A stretch of 64,000 bases of DNA, from assembly GCA_016192825.1 (NCBI GenBank), contig JACPTK010000116.1, forward strand, positions 1 through 64,000. Direction: 5' to 3'. The notes beneath the pieces are model-generated. The model was not told where the DNA came from. It ran no database searches and saw only the letters and a list, made by a program, of their open reading frames with translations. Below are positions 36,531-46,900 of this stretch, in pieces. Source of the stretch: Betaproteobacteria bacterium (GTDB lineage: Bacteria > Pseudomonadota > Gammaproteobacteria > Burkholderiales > SG8-41). A program made the position numbers and the translations under genes. Within the stretch, counting starts at the first letter, position 1. The number at the start of each line of letters is the position of its first letter.

Positions 36531-37839
36531 AATTCAGTTCTTCAAGCCGGATGCGGGTCACCGCGCCCAGCACCACCGGCAGCTTCTCGATCTTCACTAT
36601 CGCCGCGTTCACGTTCTTCTCGACCGTGAGATGGGTGAGCATGATGATGTCCACCCGGTCCTCGCCCTCGTGCGGCTCCTTCTGCACCATGGCGTCGATC
36701 GAGATCGAAAGATCCGCGAGGATGCGCGTGATGTCCGCCAGCACGCCCGGCCGGTCGAGCACGCGCATGCGCAGGTAGTACGCCGTCTCCACCTCCCCCA
36801 TCGGCAGGATCGGGGTATCGGACAGCTGGTCCGGCTGGAACGCGAGGTGCGGCACCCGGTGCTCGGGGTCGGCGGTCAGCATGCGCGCGACGTCCACCAG
36901 GTCCGCCACCACCGACGATGCCGTCGGCTCGGCCCCGGCGCCCGCCCCGTAGTACAGGGTCTGGCCGACGGCGTCGCCCTTCACCAGGATGGCGTTCATC
37001 ACGCCCTCGACGTTGGCGATCAGCCGCCGCTCCGGAATGAGCGTCGGGTGCACCCGCAGCTCGATGCCCTTGTCCTTGCGCTTGGTGATGCCGAGCAGCT
37101 TGATGCGGTAGCCCAGCTCCTCGGCGTAGCGGATGTCCTCCTGCGTGAGCTTCGAGATGCCCTCGGTGTACGCCGCCTTGAACTGCATCGGGATGCCGAA
37201 GCCGATCGCCGCCATGATGGTGAGCTTGTGCGCGGCGTCCACGCCCTCGATGTCGAAGGTGGGGTCGGCCTCGGCGTAGCCCCGCCGCTGCGCCTCCTTG
37301 AGCGCGTCCTGGAAGCTCGCCCCCTTGTCGCGCATCTCGGAGAGGATGAAGTTGCTGGTGCCGTTGATGATGCCCGCGATCCACTCGATGCGGTTCGCGG
37401 TGAGCCCCTCGCGCAGCGCCTTGACGATGGGGATGCCGCCGCCCACCGCCGCCTCGAAGGCGACCATCACGTCCTTCTTCTGCGCCGCGGCGAAGATCTC
37501 GTTGCCGTGCTGCGCGAGCAGCGCCTTGTTGGCGGTGACGACGTGCTTGCCGTTGGCGAGCGCCTTCAATATCAGGTCCTTCGCCACCGTGGTGCCGCCG
37601 ATCAGCTCGACCACGATGTCGATGTCGGGATGGCTCACCACGTCGTTGGCATCCGCGGTCACGATGGCGCGCTTGCCCACGATGCCGCGCGCGCGCTCGA
37701 GGTCCTTGTCCGCGACCATCTTCATGGCGATGACGCAGCCGGCGCGGCGCGCGATCTCCTCCTGGTTGCGCGCGAGCACCGCGAACGTGCCACCGCCCAC
37801 GATGCCGATGCCCAACAAGCCCACGTTGATCGGCTTCAT
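36529..37839 (-). CDS. hom: Homoserine dehydrogenase
   Basis: A 436-residue NAD(P)-dependent enzyme reducing aspartate semialdehyde to homoserine. The Rossmann motif is GLLGIGIVGGGT, the catalytic region reads TANKALLAQHG, AAVGGGIPIVKALREGLTAN and GIINGTSNFIL, and EADPTFDIEGVDAAHKL follows. An ACT regulatory domain occupies about residues 355-430 (YYLRMRVLDRPGVLADITRI), giving threonine feedback. It lies between alaC and thrC, as in most betaproteobacteria, with heptad element H upstream. Confidence 0.97.
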   Translation of the reverse strand: MKPINVGLLGIGIVGGGTFAVLARNQEEIARRAGCVIAMKMVADKDLERARGIVGKRAIVTADANDVVSHPDIDIVVELIGGTTVAKDLILKALANGKHVVTANKALLAQHGNEIFAAAQKKDVMVAFEAAVGGGIPIVKALREGLTANRIEWIAGIINGTSNFILSEMRDKGASFQDALKEAQRRGYAEADPTFDIEGVDAAHKLTIMAAIGFGIPMQFKAAYTEGISKLTQEDIRYAEELGYRIKLLGITKRKDKGIELRVHPTLIPERRLIANVEGVMNAILVKGDAVGQTLYYGAGAGAEPTASSVVADLVDVARMLTADPEHRVPHLAFQPDQLSDTPILPMGEVETAYYLRMRVLDRPGVLADITRILADLSISIDAMVQKEPHEGEDRVDIIMLTHLTVEKNVNAAIVKIEKLPVVLGAVTRIRLEELN

Positions 37840-37856
37840 GGGCGCTCCCGCGACAA

Positions 37857-37954
37857 GTGCTGAGTCCTGAGTTCTGAGTTCTGAGTCAAAGCCTCACAAA
37901 TAGCACCCTGCATTCCGCACTCAGCGCTCGGCACTTTGCACTCAGCACTCATAA
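37857..37954. repeat. Heptad inverted-repeat element H
   Basis: Left arm TGAGTCC, TGAGTTC, TGAGTTC, TGAGTCA (37860-37888). Right arm 37917-37954 is the reverse complement of units TGAGTGC, TGAGTGC, AAAGTGC, CGAGCGC, TGAGTGC. The spacer is about 28 bases. It sits between hom and the alaC-tail remnant. Confidence 0.75.
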
Positions 37955-38027
37955 GAGTGCCGTCCTTCTTGAACATGTCCTTGATGCCGCGCAGCGCCTG
38001 ACGGGTGCGCATGGCGTTCTGGTTCCG
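37953..38027 (-). pseudogene. Remnant of an AlaC-type aminotransferase C-terminus
   Basis: This stretch encodes [20 protein letters not shown], then KDGTL, almost the same as the end of the alaC product just upstream ([20 protein letters not shown]). It is therefore the tail of a second, deleted copy. It can be read from an ATG at 38114 that overlaps the alaC stop by ATGA, through two strong hairpins. Whether any peptide is made is unknown. Confidence 0.6.
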
Positions 38028-38030
38028 GCC

Positions 38031-38076
38031 GTGCGCCGCACAATACGCGGCGCACTTAACCTGCTGAAGCAGGTTA
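38031..38076 (-). terminator. Two adjacent perfect hairpins after alaC
   Basis: The first stem is TAACCTGC / GCAGGTTA (8 bp, 38057-38076, 4-base loop). The second is GTGCGCCGC / GCGGCGCAC (9 bp, 38031-38055, 7-base loop). They lie 35 bases past the alaC stop. No U-run follows, so intrinsic termination is not certain; mRNA 3'-end protection is an alternative. Confidence 0.5.
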
Positions 38077-38110
38077 GCCTTCACCGAAATGAAGCGAGCA
38101 ATGGCATCGC

Positions 38111-39295
38111 TCATATCAATCCATCCTTGCGAAACATTTCTTTTATGCCTCTCAGGGCTTGTCGGGTACGCGCTTCATTTTCGATCAGGGCGAAGCGCAC
38201 GTGGCCATCGCCGTAATGCCCGAAACCGACCCCGGGCGCCACCGCGATCTTCGCGTCCACCAGCAGCTTCTTGGAAAACTCGAGCGAGCCGGGCTTGCGA
38301 TACGGTTCCGGAATCGGCGCCCACACGTACATGGTCGCTTTCGGCACCTCGACGTTCCAGCCGATCGCCTTCAATCCGCTGCACAGCACGTCACGGCGCC
38401 CCTGGTAGAGCTTGCGCACGGTCTCCACGCAGTCCTGCGGGCCCTCCAGCGCGATGATGGAGGCCACCTGGATCGGGGTGAAGGTGCCGTAATCGTGATA
38501 GCTCTTCATCCGCGCCAGCGCCGTGACCAGCTCGCGGTTGCCGACCATGTAGCCCACGCGCCACCCCGCCATGTTGTAGCTCTTGGACATGGTGAAGAAC
38601 TCGACCGCGACCTCGCGCGCGCCCGGCACCTGCAGGATGGACGGCGCCTTGTAGCCGTCGAACACGATGTCCGCGTAGGCGAGATCGTGAACGACGTAGA
38701 CGTCGTGCTCCCGCGCCAGCGCGACGAGCCGCTCGAAAAACGCGAGATCGACGCACTGGGTGGTCGGATTGCTCGGGAAATTGACGATCAGCATCTTCGG
38801 CTTGGGGTACGAGTCCTTGAACGCGCGCTCGACCGCCTCGAAGAAGTCGGTGTCCGGGGACATCGGCACGTGCCGGATGTCCGCGCCCGAGATCACGGGG
38901 CCGTAGATGTGGATCGGGTAGCTCGGGTTCGGCACCAGCACGATGTCGCCGTCGCCGAGGGTGGCGAGCGTGAGATGGGCGATGCCCTCCTTCGAGCCGA
39001 TCGTGACGATGGCCTCGGAATCGGGGTCGAGCTCGACGTCGTAGCGCGCTTTGTACCAGTTGCAGATCGCGCGGCGCAGCCGCACGATGCCCTTCGACAC
39101 CGAATAGCGGTGGGTGTCGGGGTGCTGCACGCTCTCGACCAGCTTCTCCACGATGTGCCGCGGCGTGGGCTGGTCCGGATTGCCCATGCTGAAGTCGATG
39201 ACGTCCTCGCCGCGCCGGCGCGCGGCGAGCTTCAACTCGCCGGTGACGTTAAACACGTACGGCGGGAGGCGCTTTATTCGTGCAAACTCTTCCAT
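38111..39295 (-). CDS. alaC: PLP-dependent aminotransferase, AlaC type
   Basis: A 394-residue class I/II aminotransferase. AlaC makes alanine from pyruvate and glutamate. It begins [20 protein letters not shown], with the substrate loop [22 protein letters not shown], and the PLP lysine in [16 protein letters not shown]. The order alaC–hom–thrC is characteristic of betaproteobacteria. The frame is open to 39466, but ATG 39295 aligns with the family. The tail [14 protein letters not shown] is duplicated just downstream. Confidence 0.93.
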   Translation of the reverse strand: MEEFARIKRLPPYVFNVTGELKLAARRRGEDVIDFSMGNPDQPTPRHIVEKLVESVQHPDTHRYSVSKGIVRLRRAICNWYKARYDVELDPDSEAIVTIGSKEGIAHLTLATLGDGDIVLVPNPSYPIHIYGPVISGADIRHVPMSPDTDFFEAVERAFKDSYPKPKMLIVNFPSNPTTQCVDLAFFERLVALAREHDVYVVHDLAYADIVFDGYKAPSILQVPGAREVAVEFFTMSKSYNMAGWRVGYMVGNRELVTALARMKSYHDYGTFTPIQVASIIALEGPQDCVETVRKLYQGRRDVLCSGLKAIGWNVEVPKATMYVWAPIPEPYRKPGSLEFSKKLLVDAKIAVAPGVGFGHYGDGHVRFALIENEARTRQALRGIKEMFRKDGLI

Positions 39296-39433
39296 CGCTC
39301 GGGGCTGGTCGAAGCCAGCCGGTTTCAGTCGGTTACTTTCATCGAGCGCCCTGGAGTCCCGGCAGGCGCTCGCGCGCCTGTCATTTGCGTCGAATTCGGG
39401 GGTTGCACAAGGCGCTCGATCAGCGCAAAAGCG

Positions 39434-39439
39434 TATAAT
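39434..39439 (+). promoter_or_regulatory. Candidate -10 box upstream of the Mth938-like gene
   Basis: TATAAT lies 39 bases before the ATG in the 182-base divergent gap with alaC. TTGCAC at 39403 is too far away (25 bases) for a standard -35, so only the -10 is supported. Confidence 0.4.
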
Positions 39440-39477
39440 TCTATCGGAGCAACTAACCTTAAGCAAATCAGCGGCTT

Positions 39478-39849
39478 ATGAAGCTGCATTTGATGCCCGC
39501 CGCGGGGCTGCAACTGTTCTCCGGGTACGGAACGAGTTACGTGTCCGTCAACAGCGTGCGCTACGAGAAATGCATCGTGGTGACGCCGCAGGCGGTGATG
39601 GAATGGGCCGTGGCCGGCTTCGAGGCGCTCGGCGCGGCCGATTTCGGATTCATCGCGGAGCTGAAACCCCACATCGTGATCTTCGGAACGGGCGCCACGC
39701 AGCGCTTTCCCCGGCCGGAGCTCGCGCGGGCGCTCGCCGCCAGCGGCGCCGGCCTGGAAGTGATGGACACCCGCGCCGCCTGCAGGACCTACAACATCCT
39801 CGCCTCCGAGGGCCGCAAGGTCGTCGCCGCTATCCTCATCGAGCGATGA
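39478..39849 (+). CDS. Mth938-like domain (NDUFAF3/COG3737 family) protein
   Basis: A 123-residue protein of the Mth938 fold. Conserved segments are FSGYGTSYVSVN, ELKPHIVIFGTGATQRFPRP and MDTRAACRTYNILASEGRKV. The eukaryotic relative NDUFAF3 helps assemble respiratory complex I; the bacterial role is not settled. It is convergent with the large GGDEF/EAL gene and separated from it by a 50-base gap that holds a heptad array. Confidence 0.9.
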   Translation: MKLHLMPAAGLQLFSGYGTSYVSVNSVRYEKCIVVTPQAVMEWAVAGFEALGAADFGFIAELKPHIVIFGTGATQRFPRPELARALAASGAGLEVMDTRAACRTYNILASEGRKVVAAILIER

Positions 39850-39873
39850 GGCTAGAAGGACGGGGATTCGCGT

Positions 39874-39910
39874 TCACTTCACTCCTCATCCCTCATCCCT
39901 CATCCCTCCC
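39874..39910. repeat. Heptad repeat element I
   Basis: Units CACTTCA, CTCCTCA, TCCCTCA, TCCCTCA, TCCCTCC between convergent genes. Only a short GATGAGG at the Mth938-like stop (39845-39851) could serve as the opposing arm. The TGA stop of that gene lies in this GATGAGG. Confidence 0.55.
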
Positions 39911-42900
39911 AGGGCCCCTGCTTCGCCACCGACCCCAGGTCCGCGAGCCGGTCGCCGCCGGCCGGCGCTTCCGGCCGCGCGGTGAGCGCCTCGCGCACCT
40001 CCGCGCGCAGCCGTTCCGGGGCCCAGGACTTGGACAGGAACCTGTGGATTCCCGCCCTGTTGGTCGCACGCGTGAGCGTCGGTGCATCGTCGCCGTTCGC
40101 TGCGACCACGCGCACCGTGTTCGGGTAGAGCTTTCTCACGCCGGTCAGGAATTCGATCCCGGACATTTCGGGCATGTGATGATCGCTGACCACGATATGC
40201 GCCCCGTGCCGCGCCAGGAGCTCGAACCCGGCGCGCGCGCTCCTCGCCGTCAGGATACGAAATCCCCCGGCTGAGAGCGCCCGCTGGAGCTGCAGCAGCT
40301 CGTCTTCGTCGTCGTCCACGAGCAGCAGCATGGGGGCATCCGGGGCGGCCCCGGCCGACGGATTCTGCAGCCGGAGGCCTTCGGTAAGCGCGCGCGTGCA
40401 TTCTTCCACCGGCATCGGGCGCGCGAAATAGTAACCCTGCATCTCGTCGCAGCCGTTCGACTTCAGAAAACAGTACTGCCCTTCGGTCTCGACGCCTTCG
40501 GCCACGACCTTGAGCTTCAGGCTGTGCGCGAGGCTGATGATCGTGCACGCGATCGCGGCATCGTCCGGGTCGCTGACGGCGTCGCGGATGAAGCTGCGGT
40601 CAATCTTGAGCGCGTCGAGCGGAAAGCGCTTGAGATAGGCGAGGCTCGAATACCCGGTGCCGAAATCGTCCACCGCGAGCCGCACCCCGAGCGACTTGAG
40701 CTGGCGCAGCGTCTCGACCGCCTCTTCCGCTTCGCTCATCAGCAGCGATTCGGTCAGCTCCAGCTCGATCAGGGCCGGATCGACCCCGGCCTCCTGCAGC
40801 ACCTCCCCCACCGTCGCCGCGAGATTCTTGCGCTGGAACTGGCGGGCCGACAGGTTGACCGCGACGGGCAGCGCGGCGACACCGTCCCGCTCCCATTGCT
40901 TGAGCTGCCTGCACACGCTCTTCAGCACCCACTCGCCGACCGGCACGATCAGGCCGGTCTCTTCCAGGATCGGGATGAATTCCGCCGGCGCGACCGTCGC
41001 CTCGCCACGCTGCCACCGCAACAGCGCTTCGAACCCGGTGATCGCGCCCGTGTCCAGGCCGACCTTGGGCTGGTAATGCAGCAGGAACTCCTTGCGTTCC
41101 AGCGCGCGGCGCAGGCTGCTCTCCAGGCCCAGGGTCTCGAGCGCCTTGGCGTTCATTTCGGAGGTATAGAAGTGGCAGGCGTTGCGGCCCGCCTGCTTGG
41201 CGCGGTACATCGCCGCGTCCGCGTTCCTGATCAGCGCGTCCTGGTCGGTGCCGTCGTCGGGATAGAGCGTGATTCCGATGCTGGCCGTCGCGTAGATTTC
41301 CGAGCCGCCCAGCTCGAACGGCTCGTCGAAGCTCGCCATGATCTTCTGCGCGACCAGGCCCGCATCCTGCGCGCTGGACAAGTTCGACAGCACGATCGCG
41401 AACTCGTCGCCGCCGAGGCGCCCCACCGTGTCATCCGCGCGCACGGCGCCGGCGAGACGCTCGGACACCTGCTGCAGCAGCCGGTCGCCCACCGCATGGC
41501 CGAGCGTATCGTTGACGTTCTTGAAACGGTCCAGGTCTATGAACATGACGCCCACGGTCCACTGGTTGCGCCTGGCCTGGGCCAGCGCCTGCTTCATGCG
41601 GTCGTAGAACAGGGCCCGGTTGGGAAGCTGGGTCAGGACGTCGTAGTGCGCGAGCTGCTTGAACTGCTCCTCGCTCTCGCGCAGCGCGGCCTCCGCCCGC
41701 TTGCGCTGGATGAACTGCCCGATCTGCCGGCCGATGGAACCGCTGATCTGCTGCAGCATCTCGTCGGGCTGCCGCACCTCGCGTCCGAAGAATTCCATGA
41801 CCCCGATGGTCTCGATGCCGGAGATGACCGGAAATGAAAACGCGCTGTGCAGGCCGAACTTGAGCGCGGCTCTCTTGCGATTGAAGGACTCTTCATGATC
41901 GATATCCACGATCCAGGTCGGTTCCTTCCGGAGCCAAGCCCGGCGCAGCAGGCCGCCCGGGTGCCTGAACCGAAGCTTGAGCCAGGGCTCCTCATCCTCT
42001 CCGGCGAAATCCGGCGTGAAATCACTCCAATATTCGGTTCGGACCAGGTTCTGTTCTTCGTCGCTCCACAGCCAGTGCGCCCCGTAGGACCAGTCCATGG
42101 CCTCGCACATGGTACGGATGAGCCTCGGCATCGCTTCCGCGACGGTGGCCGACTCGGACAGTACGCGCGTTACCGAGTGCTCCATCTCCCGGCGGCGCGC
42201 CGACAGCTTTTGTTCGGTGACATCGCGGTTGACGCCCACGATCCCGACGACCTTGCCCCCCGCATCCCGAAGCGGCACTTTGTTCGTGAGGTGCCATTTC
42301 ACGTCCCCGGCTTCGCCGATGTTGCCGCGGGAGGCCGCCTTCTCTTCACGATCGACCAGCGGCTTTCCGCTCTCGACGACCCACCGGTCCTCCTCGGTGA
42401 ATTTCTTCGCCACCTCGGCCGGCGCGAAGTCCGCTGCGGTCTTTCCAACCACCTCCTCGTGGGTGGTGACGCCCCGGATCCGCAGCCCCGTCTCGTTGAC
42501 GAGCAGGTAGCGCCCGTCGAGGTCTTTCACGTAAACGTGATCCGGCAGCGCGTCCACCACAGTACGCAGCAATGCGCGCTCGCGGGCGACCGCTTCTTCC
42601 GCCTGCTTGCGCTCGCTGATGTCCTCGATGACGCGTATGAAGTACTGCGGTCTGCCCGACGCATCCCTCACCAGCGATACGGTACGGTTCACCCAGAGCG
42701 ACGAGCCATCCTTGCGGACAAATTGCCTCTCGGACGCGAACGACTGGATCTCGCCGTTCAGCATCTGGTCCATGTAGCTGGACCTGTCCGAGAACCGGTA
42801 ATCGGGATGGACGATGTCGGTGCTGGTCATCCGGAGCAGTTCGTCCTGCGTGTAGCCGAGCATCTCGCACAGCTTGCTGTTCGCGCGCAGTACCCGGTAG

Positions 42901-43838
42901 CCGTCCACCGTCGTGTGCATGATGCCGACCGGAGCGTTGTCGAAGGTGGCGCGATAGCGCTGCTCCAGCTCCTTGCGCTCGGTGATGTCCTCCACCACGC
43001 TGATCACGTAGAGCACCTTGCCCGTCGCGTCGCAGGCGGTGGACATCGTCCGCCGCGCCCACAGCACGGTGCCGTCTTTCCGGATGAAGCGCTTTTCCCC
43101 CGACGCCGACTTCATCGCGCGGTGGGCAAGCAGGGCCCGGTACTGCGAGCCCATGCCGTAGTCATCGGGATGGGTAATGTCCCGGACGTGCTTGCCCAGC
43201 AGCTCGTCCTTGCCGTAGCCCAGCATGTCGCAGAACTTCTGGTTGATGTCCACGAGCACGCCGTTCAGGTCGACGCGCGTGATGCCCACCGCCGCCTGCT
43301 CGAAGGTCTCGCGGAACTGCTGCTCGCTTTCCCGCTGCGCGGCCTCGGTCTGCTTGCGCTCCGAAACGTCTTCGATGACCTGGATCAGGTAGCGCGCGCC
43401 GCTCGTCGGGCTCCGCGCCAGGGTCACCGTGCGGTTGACCCAGATCTCCGAGCCGTCCTTGCGCCGGTAACGTTTCTCGGCTGCGAAAGACGCGCGCCGG
43501 CCGGAGAGCAGTTCCAGCCGCAGCACGTCCTGGCCGTCCCGGTCCTCGGGATGGGTGAGATCGCGCGTGGTGAGCGCCAGCAGTTCGGCGCTGGTGTAGC
43601 CGACGATCTGGCACAGCTTGTTGTTGACCTGCAGGAACCTGCCTTCGGTGGTCGTGTGCGCCACGCCGACCGCGGCCTGCTCGAACGTGGCGCGGAAGCG
43701 CTCCTCGCTTTCGCGCAGCGCCTGCTTCGCACGGGTGCGATCGACCCTGTCCCGCGCAGGCGTCGGTCCCCTCCCGTGCGCCCCGGGCCCCTTGCGCCCC
43801 GCCTTCTTGCTCTGGATCCTAGCCGTACGCCCGGCCAT
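39900..43838 (-). CDS. Multi-PAS GGDEF/EAL protein with C-terminal receiver
   Basis: A 1312-residue c-di-GMP enzyme. Order: four PAS domains (about 40-165, 168-292, 293-418, 419-550; each ends in an E-D-x-(S/T)-E-R/Q-K linker), one GAF domain (about 555-720), GGDEF (about 735-895, intact RLGGDEFAIV with inhibitory-site RADD five residues before), EAL (about 910-1150; FEALLRW, DDFGTGYSSL), and a receiver domain (about 1175-1290; LLLVDDDEDE, VVSDHHMP). Both catalytic motifs are intact, so it may make and break c-di-GMP. It has no membrane segments and is a cytoplasmic sensor. The neighbour upstream is a larger protein of the same type. Confidence 0.93.
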   Translation of the reverse strand: MAGRTARIQSKKAGRKGPGAHGRGPTPARDRVDRTRAKQALRESEERFRATFEQAAVGVAHTTTEGRFLQVNNKLCQIVGYTSAELLALTTRDLTHPEDRDGQDVLRLELLSGRRASFAAEKRYRRKDGSEIWVNRTVTLARSPTSGARYLIQVIEDVSERKQTEAAQRESEQQFRETFEQAAVGITRVDLNGVLVDINQKFCDMLGYGKDELLGKHVRDITHPDDYGMGSQYRALLAHRAMKSASGEKRFIRKDGTVLWARRTMSTACDATGKVLYVISVVEDITERKELEQRYRATFDNAPVGIMHTTVDGYRVLRANSKLCEMLGYTQDELLRMTSTDIVHPDYRFSDRSSYMDQMLNGEIQSFASERQFVRKDGSSLWVNRTVSLVRDASGRPQYFIRVIEDISERKQAEEAVARERALLRTVVDALPDHVYVKDLDGRYLLVNETGLRIRGVTTHEEVVGKTAADFAPAEVAKKFTEEDRWVVESGKPLVDREEKAASRGNIGEAGDVKWHLTNKVPLRDAGGKVVGIVGVNRDVTEQKLSARRREMEHSVTRVLSESATVAEAMPRLIRTMCEAMDWSYGAHWLWSDEEQNLVRTEYWSDFTPDFAGEDEEPWLKLRFRHPGGLLRRAWLRKEPTWIVDIDHEESFNRKRAALKFGLHSAFSFPVISGIETIGVMEFFGREVRQPDEMLQQISGSIGRQIGQFIQRKRAEAALRESEEQFKQLAHYDVLTQLPNRALFYDRMKQALAQARRNQWTVGVMFIDLDRFKNVNDTLGHAVGDRLLQQVSERLAGAVRADDTVGRLGGDEFAIVLSNLSSAQDAGLVAQKIMASFDEPFELGGSEIYATASIGITLYPDDGTDQDALIRNADAAMYRAKQAGRNACHFYTSEMNAKALETLGLESSLRRALERKEFLLHYQPKVGLDTGAITGFEALLRWQRGEATVAPAEFIPILEETGLIVPVGEWVLKSVCRQLKQWERDGVAALPVAVNLSARQFQRKNLAATVGEVLQEAGVDPALIELELTESLLMSEAEEAVETLRQLKSLGVRLAVDDFGTGYSSLAYLKRFPLDALKIDRSFIRDAVSDPDDAAIACTIISLAHSLKLKVVAEGVETEGQYCFLKSNGCDEMQGYYFARPMPVEECTRALTEGLRLQNPSAGAAPDAPMLLLVDDDEDELLQLQRALSAGGFRILTARSARAGFELLARHGAHIVVSDHHMPEMSGIEFLTGVRKLYPNTVRVVAANGDDAPTLTRATNRAGIHRFLSKSWAPERLRAEVREALTARPEAPAGGDRLADLGSVAKQGPWEG

Positions 43839-43968
43839 CCTCCTGCTCCCGCCGACGTTCCGCCGTCGATTACGCTACTCCTGACGGCGACAAAGCGCAA
43901 AAATACGGGCCACTGTCATCGGCTCATGACGCCACGGATCGTCGCTCGCGGCCCGCGCCCGACCGTTC

Positions 43969-46900
43969 CTACTTCTCCGCCGTGCCCGGCGCCGCGAAGT
44001 GACCGTCTTGGCCGGAGCGCGCCTTTGCCTGCAACGCTTCGCGCACATCCCCGCGCAATTGCTCCTCCTTCATGCTTTTGGGCAGAAAGCGGAAAATCTC
44101 GCCCTTGTTGACCGCATCGGCCACCATCTGAAAATCGGTGTGGCCGCTGGTCATCATGCGCACCGTCCGGGGCGAGAGTTGCTTCACGCGCTGGAGGAAT
44201 TCCACGCCCGGCACGCCGGGCATGCTCTGGTCGGAAATCACCACGTCCACGTGCTGCCTGCTGAGCACGTCCAGCGCTTCGTGCGCGTTGCGGGCGGCGA
44301 GGATCCGGTAGCCGTCCTTGTCCAGCGAGCGCTTGAGCAGGATCAGCGCGTCGTCATCGTCATCCACCAGCAGCACGACCGGCGCGGTCTCCGGCACCTG
44401 CGGCGCCCGGCGCAGGCACCGCCTTTCCGCGAGCCAGACGCCGCACTCGTCGGCCGGCAGCGGACGCGAGAAGTAATAGCCCTGGATCTCGTCGCAGCCG
44501 TATTCGGCAAGAAAGGCGAGCTGCGCTTCGGTCTCCACGCCTTCGGCGATCACCTTCAGGCCCAGGCTGTGCGCCATCGAAATCACCGCCCGGGTGATGG
44601 TGGCGTCGTCCGCATCGGCCGTGATGTCCCGCACGAAGGAACGGTCGATCTTGAGGGAAGTGAGCGGAAACCGCTTGAGATAACCGAGACTCGAGTAGCC
44701 CGTGCCGAAATCGTCGATCGACAGGTCCACCCCGAGCGCCTCGAGATATTCGAGCGTGCGCACGGCTTCCTCCGTGTTCGCCATGAGGGAGCTTTCCGTG
44801 ATCTCGAGCTCGATCAGGGACGGATCGACCCGATGCTCCTCCAGGATGCGCCGGATGGTCGGGCCCAGGTCCCGGGCCCCGAACTGGCGCGCCGACAGGT
44901 TGACGGCCACCGGCACCGGCTTGATGCCGGCCGGCTCCCACGCCTTGATCTGGGCGCAAACCGCCTTGAGCACCCACTCCCCGACCGGAACGATCAGCCC
45001 GGTCTCCTCCAGCACCGGCATGAAGGCGGCGGGGGAAACCAGGCCGCGTTCCGGATGCTGCCAGCGCAACAGGGCTTCCACCCCGACGGTTTCGCCGTCC
45101 GCGATGCGCGACTTGGGCTGGAAATAGAGCAGGAACTCGTTGCGCTCCAGCGCGCGGCGCAGGCTGCTTTCCATGTTGAGGATCTCGAGCGCCCGCTGGT
45201 TCATTTCCGGCGTGTAGAACTGGTAGCTGTTGCGCCCGACTTCCTTCGCCCGGTACATCGCGGCGTCCGCGTTCCGGATCAGCGCGTCCTGGTCGGCGCT
45301 GTCGTCCGGGTAAAGCGTGATGCCGATGCTCGCCGTCACGTAGATTTCCGCATCCTCGAGCCGGAACGGGTCGTGGAAGCTCGCCATGACCTTCTGCGCG
45401 ACGAGACTCGCGTCCTGGGCGCTGGCGAGGTTCGACAGCACGACTGCGAACTCGTCTCCGCCCAGGCGTCCCACCGTGTCGCCCGTGCGCACCGCGTGCG
45501 TCAGCCGCTCCGAGACCTGCTGCAGCAGCTGGTCGCCCACGGAATGGCCCAGCGTGTCGTTGACGTTCTTGAAGCGGTCCACGTCGATGAACATGACGCC
45601 CACGATCCACTGGTTGCGCCGGGCCTGGGCGAGCACCTGCTTGAGCCGGTCGTAGAACAGCACGCGGTTCGGCAGGCTGGTCAGCACGTCGTAGTGCGCC
45701 AGCTGCAGGAGGCGCTCTTCGGCTCGTTTGCGATCGGTGACGTCTTCGGCGATTCCCGCGATGCGATACACCCGCCCGGACTCGTCGTGCACGGGGAAAG
45801 CCCGGTCGTGCACCCAGCGGATGGATCCGTCGGGCCTGACGACGCGGTAGGTCTGGTCGTAGCCGCCCGCAGCGGCATCCTTTCGCGCCGCGCGCACGCG
45901 CGCGCGATCCTCCACGTGCACGGCCCGCACCAGCGCGCGCGGCGCGGCGTGGATGGCGTGAAGCGGCAGCCCGATCATGCTCTCCGCGGCGGGGCTGACG
46001 TAGAGCGTTCGCTTGTGGCTGACGTCCGTGATCCAGAATACCTGCGGAATGTTGTTGGCGAGCTGCCGGAACTGCTCCTCGCTCTCGCGCAGCGCCGCTT
46101 CCGCCCGCTTGCGGTCGTTGATGTCCTGGATCACCGAGATGACGTGCGTTGCCCGGCCGTCCGCCCCGCTCACGGTGGACAGCGAGATGTTCGTCCAGAT
46201 GACCTGCCCGTCCTTGCGGACGTAACGCTTCTCGCGCGAATAGTTCCTGATCTCGCCCCGCGACATCCGCTCGTTGTAGTCGATCGTGGCCGCCCGCTCC
46301 TCGCGCGGGGTAATGTCCAGGGAGGTCAGGGCCAGCATCTCCTCGCGCGTGTAGCCGAGCATTTCGCACAGCTTCCGGTTCGCCCGCAGGATCCGGTAGC
46401 CTCCCACCTCGGTGTGCATGATGCCGACCGGGGCGTTGTCGAAGGTGGCGCGGTAACGCTCCTCGGCCGCCTTGCGGTCGGTGATGTCCCGAAGAATGAG
46501 CGAAACGGCGATGACCTCGCCCCCGTCATTCCTGATTGGAGATTGGGAAAGCGACACGTGAGTGTGCTTCCCATCCTTCGCGAACCGCACCGTGTCGTAC
46601 TCCGGCACCGGCAGGCCTTCATGAACCTTATCCCGGTAGGGCGCGTTTTCCCCGATCCGCTCCGGCGGGACGATGAGGTGGATACTATGTCCGATCGCCT
46701 CTTGCGCCGTCCAGCCGAACAGCCGTTCGGCGGCCGAGTTCCACGTGAGGATGGTTTGGTCGAGACCGCGGCTGATGATGGCGTCGTTCGAGCTCTCGAC
46801 GATGGCGGCAAGCCGGGCCCGTTCAGCCTCCCCGCGCTTGCTCTCGGTGATGTCCTCGACCACGTTGATCACGTACTGCGGCTTCCCGCCCTCGTCGCAG

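Noticed and set aside
37836-38114. A 92-residue gene between alaC and hom
   Set aside because: It reads through two hairpins, an aminotransferase-tail remnant and heptad repeats; only the ATGA overlap favours it, so I list just the remnant.
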